From Corynebacterium spheniscorum (GTDB lineage: Bacteria; Actinomycetota; Actinomycetes; Mycobacteriales; Mycobacteriaceae), in assembly GCF_900113445.1 (NCBI RefSeq), contig NZ_FOPJ01000007.1, positions 55,536-119,535 of the forward strand: a DNA stretch of 64,000 nt. The letters run 5' to 3'. How positions within the stretch are numbered: position 1 is the stretch's first letter; each line of letters opens with the position of its first letter. The notes under the pieces are model-generated. The model ran no database searches and was not told the origin of the DNA. It was given only the letters and a program-made list of their open reading frames with translations. Of the stretch, positions 1-8,678 are shown piece after piece. The translations under genes and the position numbers were made by a program.

Positions 1-426
1 GTCAATGCCGGTAGAGTATTGCCTTTCTCACTTTCCTGACAATTATGACGCCAATTTAATTAATGCGTTCAGATAAAAATGGAACGCTATCTCAACCCTT
101 GGGAGTTATAAAGTTTGGGGACATATTACTGACCTGGGGTTTCATTTGGCATTACACTCTTTGTGGAGGAATTGCCCCCACTTGTGAGAAAAGTGCTGCG
201 TAACCCGAAGTTTCCCGCGTGGTAGAAATCCCTCCCCGAAGGTGTCTTATAGGTGTGTTCGCTATCGGCGTACAAGCCCACCGGGAGCGCCCTGAACTGC
301 GCGGATGCTAAGCGTAGCTGGGGTTTTGGGCGGGCAGGTGTTCGAGTGAGGGGAAGAAGTGGCCGGCACGCGCGTTAGAGTGGGTGGAACAAAATTTTAA
401 CGCGAGCGAAAACAAGGGGTTATTAA
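1..426 (+). promoter_or_regulatory. clpC upstream region
   Basis: No gene is visible in this stretch. It carries the control region of clpC. A ClgR-type box lies at 260-270 (listed separately). A weak SigH-like pair can be proposed at 81-86 (GGAACG) and 104-109 (AGTTAT), 17 bases apart, which is only suggestive. The first 130 bases are AT-rich compared with the rest of the window. The clpC ATG at 427 is preceded by AAGGGG at 414-419. Confidence 0.5.
257..270 (+). promoter_or_regulatory. ClgR-type operator upstream of clpC
   Basis: The sequence GTTCGC-TATCG-GCG fits the ClgR binding pattern known from actinobacteria (CGC, five bases, GCG, preceded by GTT). ClgR activates clpC and clpP genes in Corynebacterium and Streptomyces. 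Its position about 160 bases before the clpC start is suitable for an activator site. No footprint data are available, so the call rests on motif and context. Confidence 0.6.
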
Positions 427-3240
427 ATGTTCGAGAGGTTCACGGACCGCGCACGACGCGTTGTCGTCCTGGCCCAGAATGAGGCCCGGGCGCTCAACCA
501 CAACTACATCGGGACCGAGCACATCCTGCTTGGCCTGATTCGTGAGGGTGAGGGTGTAGCCGCCAAGGCACTGGAGTCGATGGGCATTAGCCTCGACGCA
601 GTCCGCCAAGAGGTCGAGGAATTTATCGGCCAAGGCACCAAAGCCCCGGAAGCAGAAATCCACTTCACCCCACGCGCCAAGAAGGTTCTGGAACTTTCTC
701 TGCGTGAAGGCCTGCAGATGGGCCACAAATATATCGGCACCGAATTCCTGCTGCTCGGGCTTATCCGCGAAGGCGATGGCGTAGCAGCACAGGTGCTCGT
801 TAAATTAGGTGCCGATCTCCCGCGGGTTCGCCAACAGGTGATCCAGCTACTGAGCGGTTATGAAGGTGGCCAAGGAACCCCCGAAGGAACCTCGCAAGCC
901 GGTGGCGGCACCGTGGGTGCGGGGGCTGCTGGTTCCCGCGGCGGAAGCGCCGCTGGTGCCGGTGGCGGGGAACGCTCCAACTCCTTAGTGCTCGACCAAT
1001 TCGGCCGTAACCTCACCGCGGCTGCCAAGGAAGGCAAGCTCGACCCAGTGGTCGGCCGCGATAAGGAAATTGAGCGCATTATGCAGGTGCTCTCGCGCCG
1101 CACCAAGAACAACCCCGTGCTCATCGGTGAACCCGGTGTGGGTAAAACCGCCGTCGTCGAAGGCTTAGCCCTCGACATTGTTAATGGCAAGGTTCCGGAG
1201 ACCCTGAAGGATAAGCAGGTGTACTCCCTCGACTTAGGTTCCCTGGTTGCCGGCTCGCGCTACCGCGGTGACTTCGAAGAGCGTCTGAAGAAGGTGCTCA
1301 AGGAAATCAACCAGCGCGGCGACATTATCTTGTTCATCGACGAGATCCACACCCTCGTTGGTGCTGGTGCCGCCGAAGGTGCCATTGACGCTGCTAGCTT
1401 GTTAAAGCCCAAGCTCGCCCGCGGTGAACTCCAAACCATTGGTGCCACCACCTTGGATGAGTACCGCAAGCACATCGAAAAGGATGCTGCCCTGGAGCGT
1501 CGTTTCCAGCCGGTGCAGGTTGATGAACCTTCGGTGGAATTAACCATCGAAATCCTTAAAGGTCTGCGTGACCGCTACGAGGCACACCACCGCGTGTCCA
1601 TTACTGATGGTGCGCTGACTGCTGCTGCGCAGCTCTCGGATCGCTATATCAATGACCGCTTCTTGCCGGATAAGGCAGTGGACCTCATTGATGAGGCCGG
1701 CGCCCGCATGCGCATTAAGCGCATGACCGCCCCGGCGTCGCTGCGAGAAATCGATGAGCGCATCGCGGAAGTTCGCCGCGAAAAGGAAGCCGCCATTGAT
1801 GCTCAGGACTTCGAGAAGGCCGCTGGTCTTCGCGATAAGGAGCATAAGCTCGGCGATGAACGCGCCGAGAAGGAAAAGCAGTGGCGTTCCGGTGACCTCG
1901 AAGAAATCGCTGAGGTCGGCGAAGAGCAGATCGCTGAGGTGCTCGGCAATTGGACCGGCATCCCGGTCTTCAAGCTCACCGAAGAAGAATCTGCGCGCCT
2001 GCTGCGCATGGAAGATGAACTGCACAAGCGCATCATCGGCCAAGATGATGCGGTTAAGGCTGTTTCCCGTGCCATCCGCCGTACCCGCGCTGGCCTGAAG
2101 GATCCGAAGCGTCCCTCTGGTTCCTTCATCTTCGCGGGTCCTTCCGGTGTGGGTAAGACCGAGCTTTCCAAGGCTTTGGCGGAATTCCTCTTCGGTGAAG
2201 ATGATGCGCTCATCCAAATCGACATGGGTGAGTTCCACGATCGCTTCACGGCTTCCCGCCTCTTCGGTGCGCCCCCTGGATATGTGGGCTATGAAGAAGG
2301 CGGCCAACTCACCGAAAAGGTGCGCCGCAAGCCCTTCTCTGTGGTGCTCTTCGATGAGATCGAAAAGGCCCACAAGGAGATCTATAACACCCTGTTGCAG
2401 GTGCTCGAAGATGGTCGCCTCACCGATGGCCAAGGCCGCATCGTCGACTTTAAGAACACGGTGCTGATCTTCACCTCCAACCTTGGTACCCAAGATATTT
2501 CCAAGGCTGTGGGTATGGGCTTTACCGGTTCTTCGGAAACCGATGAGGAAGCTCGCTATGAGCGGATGAAGAATAAGGTTAACGATGAGCTCAAGAAGCA
2601 CTTCCGCCCTGAGTTCCTCAACCGCATCGACGATATCGTGGTCTTCCACCAGCTCACCCGCGAACAAATCGTGGAGATGGTGGAACTGCTCATCGACCGT
2701 GTGCGCAAGGCACTTAAGGCCAAGGACATGGACATTGAGCTTTCCGATAAGGCGAAGAACCTGCTGGCGCTGCGCGGCTTCGACCCCGTCTTGGGTGCCC
2801 GCCCGCTGCGTCGCACCATTCAGCGTGAAATCGAAGACGCCATGAGTGAGAAGATCCTCTTCGGTGAACTCGGCGCCGGTGAAATCGTTGAGGTCGGTGT
2901 TGATGGTTGGGATGGCGAGTCCAAGGACACCGAAAAGGCCACCTTCACCTTCACCCCGCGCCCCAAGCCGCTGCCGGAAGACACCTTCGATGAGATGTCC
3001 GTGGAAGCTGCCGAAGCTATCACTGATGTTGCTGAAGCTGCTGAAGGCGATGTGCCAGAAAGCGACACCGCTGAAGGCCTCGACATGGAAGAAGTGCGCG
3101 AGCACGGCGAGCATGTCGAAGACGCCCAAGGCGAATACGGTGATGCTTCTCAGGTGAGCCAGGACAATGACTCCGATGAAGAAGGCCCCGAAGCCGGCTT
3201 CGGTTATGGTCAACCGCAACCACAACCCAAACCGGAATAG
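427..3240 (+). CDS. clpC: ClpC, AAA+ unfoldase of the Clp protease
   Basis: Cytosolic Hsp100 ATPase that unfolds substrates and feeds them to ClpP. The 937-residue protein has two Clp_N repeats (about residues 1-75 and 77-150), a Gly/Ala-rich linker (about 150-182), a first AAA+ domain with Walker A GEPGVGKT at 234-241, a UVR-type coiled-coil insert (about 430-475), and a second AAA+ domain with Walker A GPSGVGKT at about 571-578, followed by the ClpB D2-small domain. After about residue 830 an acidic tail rich in Glu, Asp and Ala ends in a Gln/Pro run. The tail is longer than in Bacillus ClpC and may be a genus feature. The start follows the family N-terminus [12 protein letters not shown] strong terminator follows the stop. 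A ClgR-type box lies upstream. Confidence 0.98.
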   Translation: MFERFTDRARRVVVLAQNEARALNHNYIGTEHILLGLIREGEGVAAKALESMGISLDAVRQEVEEFIGQGTKAPEAEIHFTPRAKKVLELSLREGLQMGHKYIGTEFLLLGLIREGDGVAAQVLVKLGADLPRVRQQVIQLLSGYEGGQGTPEGTSQAGGGTVGAGAAGSRGGSAAGAGGGERSNSLVLDQFGRNLTAAAKEGKLDPVVGRDKEIERIMQVLSRRTKNNPVLIGEPGVGKTAVVEGLALDIVNGKVPETLKDKQVYSLDLGSLVAGSRYRGDFEERLKKVLKEINQRGDIILFIDEIHTLVGAGAAEGAIDAASLLKPKLARGELQTIGATTLDEYRKHIEKDAALERRFQPVQVDEPSVELTIEILKGLRDRYEAHHRVSITDGALTAAAQLSDRYINDRFLPDKAVDLIDEAGARMRIKRMTAPASLREIDERIAEVRREKEAAIDAQDFEKAAGLRDKEHKLGDERAEKEKQWRSGDLEEIAEVGEEQIAEVLGNWTGIPVFKLTEEESARLLRMEDELHKRIIGQDDAVKAVSRAIRRTRAGLKDPKRPSGSFIFAGPSGVGKTELSKALAEFLFGEDDALIQIDMGEFHDRFTASRLFGAPPGYVGYEEGGQLTEKVRRKPFSVVLFDEIEKAHKEIYNTLLQVLEDGRLTDGQGRIVDFKNTVLIFTSNLGTQDISKAVGMGFTGSSETDEEARYERMKNKVNDELKKHFRPEFLNRIDDIVVFHQLTREQIVEMVELLIDRVRKALKAKDMDIELSDKAKNLLALRGFDPVLGARPLRRTIQREIEDAMSEKILFGELGAGEIVEVGVDGWDGESKDTEKATFTFTPRPKPLPEDTFDEMSVEAAEAITDVAEAAEGDVPESDTAEGLDMEEVREHGEHVEDAQGEYGDASQVSQDNDSDEEGPEAGFGYGQPQPQPKPE

Positions 3241-3265
3241 TAGGTCTTAAGACCTCAAGCTCTAC

Positions 3266-3305
3266 ATCCCCCGCACACCTGGGCAGGTGTGCGGGGGATT
3301 CTTCT
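3266..3305 (+). terminator. rho-independent terminator of clpC
   Basis: A perfect 15-bp stem (3266-3280 with 3285-3299) encloses a four-base loop GGGC and is followed by a T-rich stretch. It lies 26 bases after the clpC stop. A 14-bp palindrome AGGTCTTAAGACCT at 3242-3255 lies just before it. Confidence 0.92.
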
Positions 3306-3434
3306 TTCCTCTTGCCCCTGGCTCAAAAATTGTTTATCAGCAACCAGCTGGGTATCAACCAGGTGTGTGGCCAGCTACACGCGGTAGACTTCACAGAAAC
3401 TAAAACAACATAGACACCTCAACGGGAGAAACGC

Positions 3435-3626
3435 ATGGGCATCCAATACCGCAAGCGCAAGAAGCTGGGTAAGAATAGCTGGCTGAATATTTCCGGCTCC
3501 GGGGTCTCTGGCTCCACCAAGGTTGGGCCGGTGACCTTCAACTCCCGTGGTGGACTGTGGGTGAACCTTCCCGGTGGCTTAACTTTCCGTGGCCGTTGGA
3601 AGGGCCGGAAGAACCGCAGCAAATAA
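3435..3626 (+). CDS. DUF4236-like small basic protein
   Basis: A 63-residue, very basic, Gly-rich protein (MGIQYRKRKKLGKN start, KGRKNRSK end). The pattern of short beta strands with SGSGVSGS and GGLWVNLPGG turns resembles the DUF4236 family, whose role is unknown. The start is supported by the GGGAG at 3424-3428. It lies between the clpC terminator and the convergent mutY gene, 13 bases from the mutY stop, so it is probably transcribed alone. No signal peptide or membrane segment is present. The family call is from residue pattern only. Confidence 0.7.
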   Translation: MGIQYRKRKKLGKNSWLNISGSGVSGSTKVGPVTFNSRGGLWVNLPGGLTFRGRWKGRKNRSK

Positions 3627-3639
3627 AACCGCTCCGGGA

Positions 3640-4557
3640 CTACACGGGTAGGCGGAAAACCCCAGCTTTATGTTCTTCGGCTAACCCATCATCAATTAAA
3701 GAGAAAAGCGCGCGGGATAGTTGCGCCGGCTTCGGCCATAGCGCATCAATATCGGCGCGCTTTACCTCTTTGCTTTCCCGCAGCAAAGCCATAATCTTGC
3801 CGCGCACCTGGCGGTCGGTGCCAATAAACTTTTGCACCCGCTTCTTCTTCGCTGCCTGCTCCTGCGCACTAGGTTCAGGGCAACCAGCGCGCTGCCAGGC
3901 ACATTCACGGTACACCGGGCAGTGCCCACAATCCGGGGAGCTAGCGGTGCACACTAAGGCCCCTAATTCCATGAGTGCCACTGCGCACTCTGGTTCTTTA
4001 CCGGACGGATAAAAGTCTGCGATTAAACGCAGCTCACTTTTGCGGGCAGGAGGGGAATAAAAAGTGGCCTGCACCAGCCGCGCATACACGCGGCGCACAT
4101 TGGTATCCACCACTGGAACCGGCTGATGATAGGCGAAACACGCCACCGCCCGCGCGGTGTAATCACCGATGCCTGGTAGGGCAAGCAGGTCCTCCACCTG
4201 ATGAGGTACCTCGCCGTTAAAGCGAGTGCTGATCTCTCGGGCGCATTCTAAAAGCCGTAGTGCTCGCCGCGGATAACCCAACCGACCCCATGCGCGCAGC
4301 ACCTCATCAGTACTGGCTTGAGCAAAATCATTCGGGGTGGGCCAACGTCGCATCCATTCTTCCCATTGAGGGATCACCCGGGCTACGGGGGTTTGTTGGC
4401 TCATGACCTCGCTAAGCAGCACCGCCCATGGGCTGGTGCCTTCGGCGCGCCACGGTAAATCGCGGGCATTCTGACGATACCAATCGATCACTTTGAGCGC
4501 GCAAGTATGATCATTGGGTTTTTCGGGGGTAAACAATCGGCGGTTATTCAAGGTCAT
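3640..4557 (-). CDS. mutY: A/G-specific adenine DNA glycosylase MutY
   Basis: Base-excision repair enzyme that removes adenine mispaired with 8-oxoguanine. Visible signs are the SEVMSQQTPV segment holding the catalytic Glu, the helix-hairpin-helix with LPGIGDYTARA, the VDTNVRRV segment with the catalytic Asp, and the [4Fe-4S] motif C-x6-C-x2-C-x5-C in CTASSPDCGHCPVYREC. I prefer the ATG at 4557 (305 residues) because the frame beyond it only offers GTG and TTG starts without a better ribosome site. The C-terminal MutT-like domain is short, as in other actinobacterial MutY proteins. The gene is divergent from the carbonic anhydrase gene, 38 bases away, so their promoters must overlap. Confidence 0.95.
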   Translation of the reverse strand: MTLNNRRLFTPEKPNDHTCALKVIDWYRQNARDLPWRAEGTSPWAVLLSEVMSQQTPVARVIPQWEEWMRRWPTPNDFAQASTDEVLRAWGRLGYPRRALRLLECAREISTRFNGEVPHQVEDLLALPGIGDYTARAVACFAYHQPVPVVDTNVRRVYARLVQATFYSPPARKSELRLIADFYPSGKEPECAVALMELGALVCTASSPDCGHCPVYRECAWQRAGCPEPSAQEQAAKKKRVQKFIGTDRQVRGKIMALLRESKEVKRADIDALWPKPAQLSRALFSLIDDGLAEEHKAGVFRLPV

Positions 4558-4595
4558 GGGCACTAAAGATCCTAGCAAGTGCGAGAATAAGAACT

Positions 4596-5249
4596 ATGCC
4601 GATGCGTGATGTGGACAGAAACCCCAAAGCTGTATGGGACGCCATGCAAAAGGGGAACCGTCGTTTCATTGAGGACGCCCAACAGCGACCCAACCAAGAC
4701 CAAAGTCGCCGCAGCCAACTCCGGGAGGGCCAAAACCCCCGTGCAGTGGTGCTGGCCTGCTCGGACTCCCGAGTCCCGGTGGAAATCGTCTTCGATGTGG
4801 GACTAGGTGACCTCTTCGTTATCCGCACCGCCGGTGAAATCATTGACCTCTCGGTCCTCGCCAGCCTCGAATACGCCGTAGAAAGCCTCGGCGTGGAATT
4901 AGTTGTAGTGATGGGCCATGAGTCCTGCGGTGCTGTGAAAGCCACCGCGGATGCCCTTGATGGCGGTACCATCCCGGATGGTTTCCAACGCGTCCTGATT
5001 GAAAAGGTCAGCCCCTCGATTCTGGTGTCGAAGGCAGAGAACCGGAATACCGTTTCCGACTTTGAGCGCCAACACATCATTGAGACCGTGGGCCAGGTCA
5101 TCTCGCGTTCGCCAGAGCTGAAAGCGCACCTAGACAATGGCACTGTTGGTGTGGTGGGTCTGCGCTATCGCCTCTCTGATGGTTTGGCGGAGCCGGTGTG
5201 TACCTTCGGGGTCAGCGATGAAGACACGAACGGTGTGGGTACCTCCTAG
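4596..5249 (+). CDS. beta-class carbonic anhydrase
   Basis: Interconverts CO2 and bicarbonate in the cytosol, supplying bicarbonate to carboxylases. The zinc ligands of the beta class are visible: Cys55 and the Asp57-Arg59 dyad in ACSDSRVPVE, then His108 and Cys111 in MGHESCGAV. The length of 217 residues is normal for the family. The start is close to the divergent mutY gene and no Shine-Dalgarno sequence is obvious, so a leaderless or near-leaderless transcript is possible. An alternative ATG two codons downstream exists. In C. glutamicum the corresponding gene lies in the same place beside mutY. Confidence 0.95.
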   Translation: MPMRDVDRNPKAVWDAMQKGNRRFIEDAQQRPNQDQSRRSQLREGQNPRAVVLACSDSRVPVEIVFDVGLGDLFVIRTAGEIIDLSVLASLEYAVESLGVELVVVMGHESCGAVKATADALDGGTIPDGFQRVLIEKVSPSILVSKAENRNTVSDFERQHIIETVGQVISRSPELKAHLDNGTVGVVGLRYRLSDGLAEPVCTFGVSDEDTNGVGTS

Positions 5250-5278
5250 GACGGCGAAAGCCACCTAAACTACAGGGC

Positions 5279-5992
5279 GTGAGCTCCCCACGTCCTCCCC
5301 GCCGTAACTCCTATGATCAAGAACAGGCTCCTCGTCAGCCTGAGGTGATCTACGTTCGCCGCCGCGTCGCTGCGCTCTTTTTGCTGCTGGTGGTGATCGC
5401 GATACTGATTTTTGCGATGGTCAAATTCGCCGGTAAGAAGGACGAATCCACCGACGTCGCCGCCACCACAACCACAACCACCAGCGTTGAGGCCACCGAG
5501 ACAACAAGCACGAGCGAATCCACTGAGGAGTCCAGCAGCGAGTCCACTTCGGAGAGCACCAGCGAAAGCACCGAGGCGAGCGCTGAAGCTCCAAAGAAAC
5601 AAAGCTGCGAGCTTCATGATCTTAGGATCACCGCGACTTCTGATCAGCCGAACTACGCGGGCAATGTGGAGCCCAAGTTCTATATGACGGTGAAAAACCC
5701 CACCGACGCGGATTGCGAGATCGACCTAGATCGCGACATTCTGCGCTTTGAGGTTTATGACCTGGCCACCAACCAACGCGTGTGGGCGGATGTGGATTGC
5801 AACGCCTCGGAAGGAACCGGTACCCGCATCTTTCCGGCTGGAGAGGAACGCCACTTTGAGGCGAGGTGGTCGCGCACCACCTCCGCCCCGGAGATGTGCC
5901 AGCAGCGCCAACCTGTACCGGCTGGCAGCTACTTCCTCCATGCCGTGATTGGGGATAACCCGTCGGACGCGCACACCTTCAACTTGGGTTAA
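5279..5992 (+). CDS. membrane-anchored protein with Ser/Thr/Glu-rich stalk, function unknown
   Basis: A 237-residue protein starting at a GTG. Order of parts: a short basic Pro/Arg-rich cytoplasmic end, one membrane helix at about residues 29-48, a low-complexity linker of Thr, Ser and Glu (about 55-105), and an extracytoplasmic domain with several Cys residues (SCELHDL, ADCEIDL, VDCNAS, EMCQQR) that could form disulphides. The domain has the look of an immunoglobulin-like or BsuPI-like beta sandwich, but I do not recognise a named family with confidence. It follows the carbonic anhydrase by 29 bases and may be cotranscribed. Its stop overlaps the convergent phosphatase stop in the shared bases TTAA. 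Confidence 0.8.
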   Translation: MSSPRPPRRNSYDQEQAPRQPEVIYVRRRVAALFLLLVVIAILIFAMVKFAGKKDESTDVAATTTTTTSVEATETTSTSESTEESSSESTSESTSESTEASAEAPKKQSCELHDLRITATSDQPNYAGNVEPKFYMTVKNPTDADCEIDLDRDILRFEVYDLATNQRVWADVDCNASEGTGTRIFPAGEERHFEARWSRTTSAPEMCQQRQPVPAGSYFLHAVIGDNPSDAHTFNLG

Positions 5993-6507
5993 AGCTCAAA
6001 CCAATCGGCGAAGAGATCATCGATATCGCGAAGATAATCATCGATGAGCTCTAGGGTTCGGTGGAAGACCTCCGGGTCTTCCCTCACCGGGTCCGGGATA
6101 TCGGGGGCAGGCTCAATCAAGCGCCGAGAACGGTGCATGTGTTTTACGGACTCACCGGGGTAGGTGCGGCATAGTGCTGCGAGTTCCCCCAAGGTGAAAG
6201 TACGCGGGATGGCATTGGGGGCTAATTTCGCTAATTCGGCGGATTGACGCTGGCTCATGGTGAGTACCAGTGCGTTATCCACCATGGGGGCGGTGAATTG
6301 GCGGGAAACAAAGCTAGCGTCTGCTGGGATATTCGCGGCAGCCAGGGCTGCTTTGGAGCGACCATCCATCCCAGCACCAACGACGGCACCAAGACCTGCG
6401 GAGCGGATCCGGCTGGGATCAACCTGGGGGAAATATTGGCGGGTGAGTGTTTCGGCCATAGGGGAGCGGCAAATATTTCCCTGGCAGATGAAAAGCACGG
6501 TGTTCAT
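5989..6507 (-). CDS. low-molecular-weight protein-tyrosine phosphatase (Wzb-like)
   Basis: Cytosolic phosphatase that would dephosphorylate the tyrosine kinase encoded by the divergent gene at 7045 and so control polysaccharide chain length or export. The P-loop C-x5-R-S is at residues 8-15 (CQGNICRS), and the DIPDPVREDP segment near the C-terminus holds the general-acid Asp. The frame stays open to 6753, but homology begins at MNTVLFICQGN, so I take the ATG at 6507 (172 residues). The extra 82 codons lie in AT-rich DNA that does not look coding. Its stop overlaps the stop of the upstream convergent gene by four bases. Confidence 0.9.
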   Translation of the reverse strand: MNTVLFICQGNICRSPMAETLTRQYFPQVDPSRIRSAGLGAVVGAGMDGRSKAALAAANIPADASFVSRQFTAPMVDNALVLTMSQRQSAELAKLAPNAIPRTFTLGELAALCRTYPGESVKHMHRSRRLIEPAPDIPDPVREDPEVFHRTLELIDDYLRDIDDLFADWFEL

Positions 6508-7044
6508 GGGGCTGACTAAGGGTCTTTCTTGAAAAGAGGCTGTTGTTGGGCTGGGGGCGATGGCACTAAGTATGCCTGGCGGTTGGTCAAGGCACCGCAT
6601 TGCCCATACGCCCGAGGAATTACTCATCATAAAGCTTAAAGTGACGAGTATCTCTACTTTTGAGTTCCTCAGGATCTTTCCAAAAGTAAATAGAGTTGGG
6701 TCAACCAGCGTTCTAGTACAAGGTAGCTTTTCTTGTGGTGACCGATTAGACACTCCTGGTGGGTGTTTCCTTGTATGACGAGCTTAAATGTTGTGACTAG
6801 GTATTTTGCAAATTAAGTGGATAGTCAACTTTTATTGATAGGTCAAATATTGGAACCTTCGGCATAGTGGCTGGTCGGGATATGTGTTAGTTTTTTTAGG
6901 TTCACATACTGACCCAGTGGTTCGCCCTAGATAGTTTGCGGATCAAATCTGTGCATGCAGCCGATTCTAGTGCCCCAAATGATAACGAATCATTTATCCA
7001 TCAAGGTTAATTCGTGGGTGATTTCAAGGAGAAGACCATAACGT
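6508..7044. promoter_or_regulatory. AT-rich divergent control region of the polysaccharide locus
   Basis: About 540 bases separate the phosphatase from the kinase gene. No gene is convincing here. The part from about 6600 to 7010 is clearly richer in A+T than the coding DNA on both sides. A perfect inverted repeat AAATGAT-AACGA-ATCATTT lies at 6977-6995, 50 bases before the kinase start, and could be an operator. A ribosome binding site CAAGGAG lies at 7026-7032. The A+T-rich stretch could also be bound by an Lsr2-type silencer, which is an inference. Confidence 0.5.
6977..6995. repeat. inverted repeat, candidate operator
   Basis: Seven-base arms AAATGAT and ATCATTT are separated by AACGA, with no mismatches. 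The site lies about 50 bases upstream of the BY-kinase start, where a repressor would act. The half-site resembles some Fur/Zur-family boxes, but the match is too loose to assign a regulator. Confidence 0.45.
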
Positions 7045-8664
7045 ATGAATGAAATAGCCACCCTGGTAACGGTGGTAACTCGACGCTGGATTACTGTGCT
7101 GGTATGCGCCTTATTAGGCCTCGCCTGCGCGATTGGCTACGCCGGGATCCGGCCACAGGAGTATCAGTCCTCTGTTACCTTAACCGTCTCAACCACGAAT
7201 GCTGATGGTGGGGGAAACGCCTACCAAGCTTCCATGGCCGCCAACCAGCGCGTGCGCACCTACGCCGCCATGGTTGCCCAATCCGATGTGTTTAACCGCG
7301 TCGCCGCGGATAGCGAAGGCCAATTAAAGATCGGGCAACTGCGTGGTGCTGTTCGCGCCATGGCCCAAGCCGATACTTCATTGATCCGCATCACCGCCAT
7401 GGATGAAGATCCAGACACCGCAGAAGAAATGGTCAGCTTAACCTCTATTGCGCTAACTGACCTGGTGGCGGAAGTTGAAACCCCGGCGGGTAGTGATGTT
7501 CCCACCGCCTACCTCTACATGGTGGGCCAACCTAGCACCACGGACTCCCCGGTGGGCTTAAAAGCCTGGGAAATTGTTGCTCTGGGACTATTTATCGGGC
7601 TGGTCTTAGGCCTGATTGCGGCGGTTATTCGGGAATACTATGACCGCACCCTGCGCACCGTGGATGATGCAGTGGATATCACCGGGGCTGGTGTACTCGG
7701 CAAGATTATGGTGGCTAAGGAGATTCCGGAACCCGGCCACCAGGTGAAAACCGGGGAAGCGAATGCGGAAGCCTTCCGTCACTTGCGCACCAACTTGGCC
7801 TTCGTGGCTGTGGACCACACCCCACGCGTTCTTCTCTTTACCAGCTCTGTGCCTAATGAAGGCAAGAGCTTTATCTCCTTGAATGTCGCGGCAGTTCTGG
7901 CCGAAGCCGGCAATAAGGTTGTGTTGGTGGATGCCGACCTGCGCGCCGGGCAAGCCAATGCCAGCTTCGGTACCGCCGCGCATGTGGGGCTCACCAATGT
8001 TTTAGCCGGCAGCGTTGAGGTTGATGATGTTCTGCAGACCCTAAACGCTGGGGTGGATTTGCTGCCCGCCGGTTCGCCCCCACCGAACCCTTCAGAATTG
8101 CTGGGTTCCCAAGCGATGTCCCGGGTCTTAGCAGCGCTGAAAGAACAATACGATTATGTGATTGTGGACTCCCCGCCATCGCTGCCGGTGACGGATGCGT
8201 TGATCCTGGCACCGCAGGTAGATGCGGTGGCATTGGTTGCTCGACTTGGGTTGGTTCAGACCACTCAGCTGCAACAATCCATGGAGTTGTTGGAAAAGAC
8301 TGGTTCGCAGATCGCCGGGATTATCGTTAATGGTTTGAAGGCCTCTAAGTCTGAGGGCTATGGCTACGGATATGGGTATGACTCCCAAGCAGAGGCTATG
8401 GTTACGACCGCTCCCCAAAAGGAGCATTCTTTGGCGCAGCAGGCTCGCAACGCGGTACATGATGAGGCTGTTGTTCGACGCCATCGTGCTGTTGCTACTC
8501 GCGCACAAGAAAACGAGGTGCGGCAAACCCCGCCCGTTGCCGAGTTTTGGGAAGCACCCGCCTCAGCTGAGGATCTCGGGGAAAGCTTTGACTATCCCTC
8601 CATTGACCACACCATCGACTCAGGGGCGGATGAACCTGAAGATGGCCACCACGCCCGCTGGTAG
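7045..8664 (+). CDS. BY-kinase / chain-length determinant protein (Wzc-like)
   Basis: Inner-membrane polysaccharide co-polymerase and bacterial tyrosine kinase. The 539-residue protein has a Wzz-type N-terminal part with membrane helices at about 15-34 and 173-194 and an external loop between them. A cytosolic kinase domain follows, with Walker A SSVPNEGKS at 267-275, Walker A' VVLVDADLR at 292-300 and Walker B YVIVDSPP at about 371-378. A tyrosine cluster (Tyr439, 441, 443, 445 in YGYGYGYD) is the likely autophosphorylation site. Unusually, about 90 further residues follow the cluster; in most BY-kinases the cluster is at the very end. Fusion of both domains in one chain is the proteobacterial arrangement also seen in actinobacteria. 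It opens the polysaccharide operon. Confidence 0.93.
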   Translation: MNEIATLVTVVTRRWITVLVCALLGLACAIGYAGIRPQEYQSSVTLTVSTTNADGGGNAYQASMAANQRVRTYAAMVAQSDVFNRVAADSEGQLKIGQLRGAVRAMAQADTSLIRITAMDEDPDTAEEMVSLTSIALTDLVAEVETPAGSDVPTAYLYMVGQPSTTDSPVGLKAWEIVALGLFIGLVLGLIAAVIREYYDRTLRTVDDAVDITGAGVLGKIMVAKEIPEPGHQVKTGEANAEAFRHLRTNLAFVAVDHTPRVLLFTSSVPNEGKSFISLNVAAVLAEAGNKVVLVDADLRAGQANASFGTAAHVGLTNVLAGSVEVDDVLQTLNAGVDLLPAGSPPPNPSELLGSQAMSRVLAALKEQYDYVIVDSPPSLPVTDALILAPQVDAVALVARLGLVQTTQLQQSMELLEKTGSQIAGIIVNGLKASKSEGYGYGYGYDSQAEAMVTTAPQKEHSLAQQARNAVHDEAVVRRHRAVATRAQENEVRQTPPVAEFWEAPASAEDLGESFDYPSIDHTIDSGADEPEDGHHARW

Positions 8665-8678
8665 GTAGAGAGACAATA

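Noticed and set aside
1540..3225. Long open frame antisense to clpC (561 codons)
   Set aside because: It mirrors the codon bias of clpC, has no ribosome site or family pattern, and lies wholly inside a certain gene.
6508..6753. N-terminal extension of the tyrosine phosphatase
   Set aside because: The frame is open, but it lacks family similarity and lies in AT-rich non-coding DNA; the catalytic domain begins at 6507.
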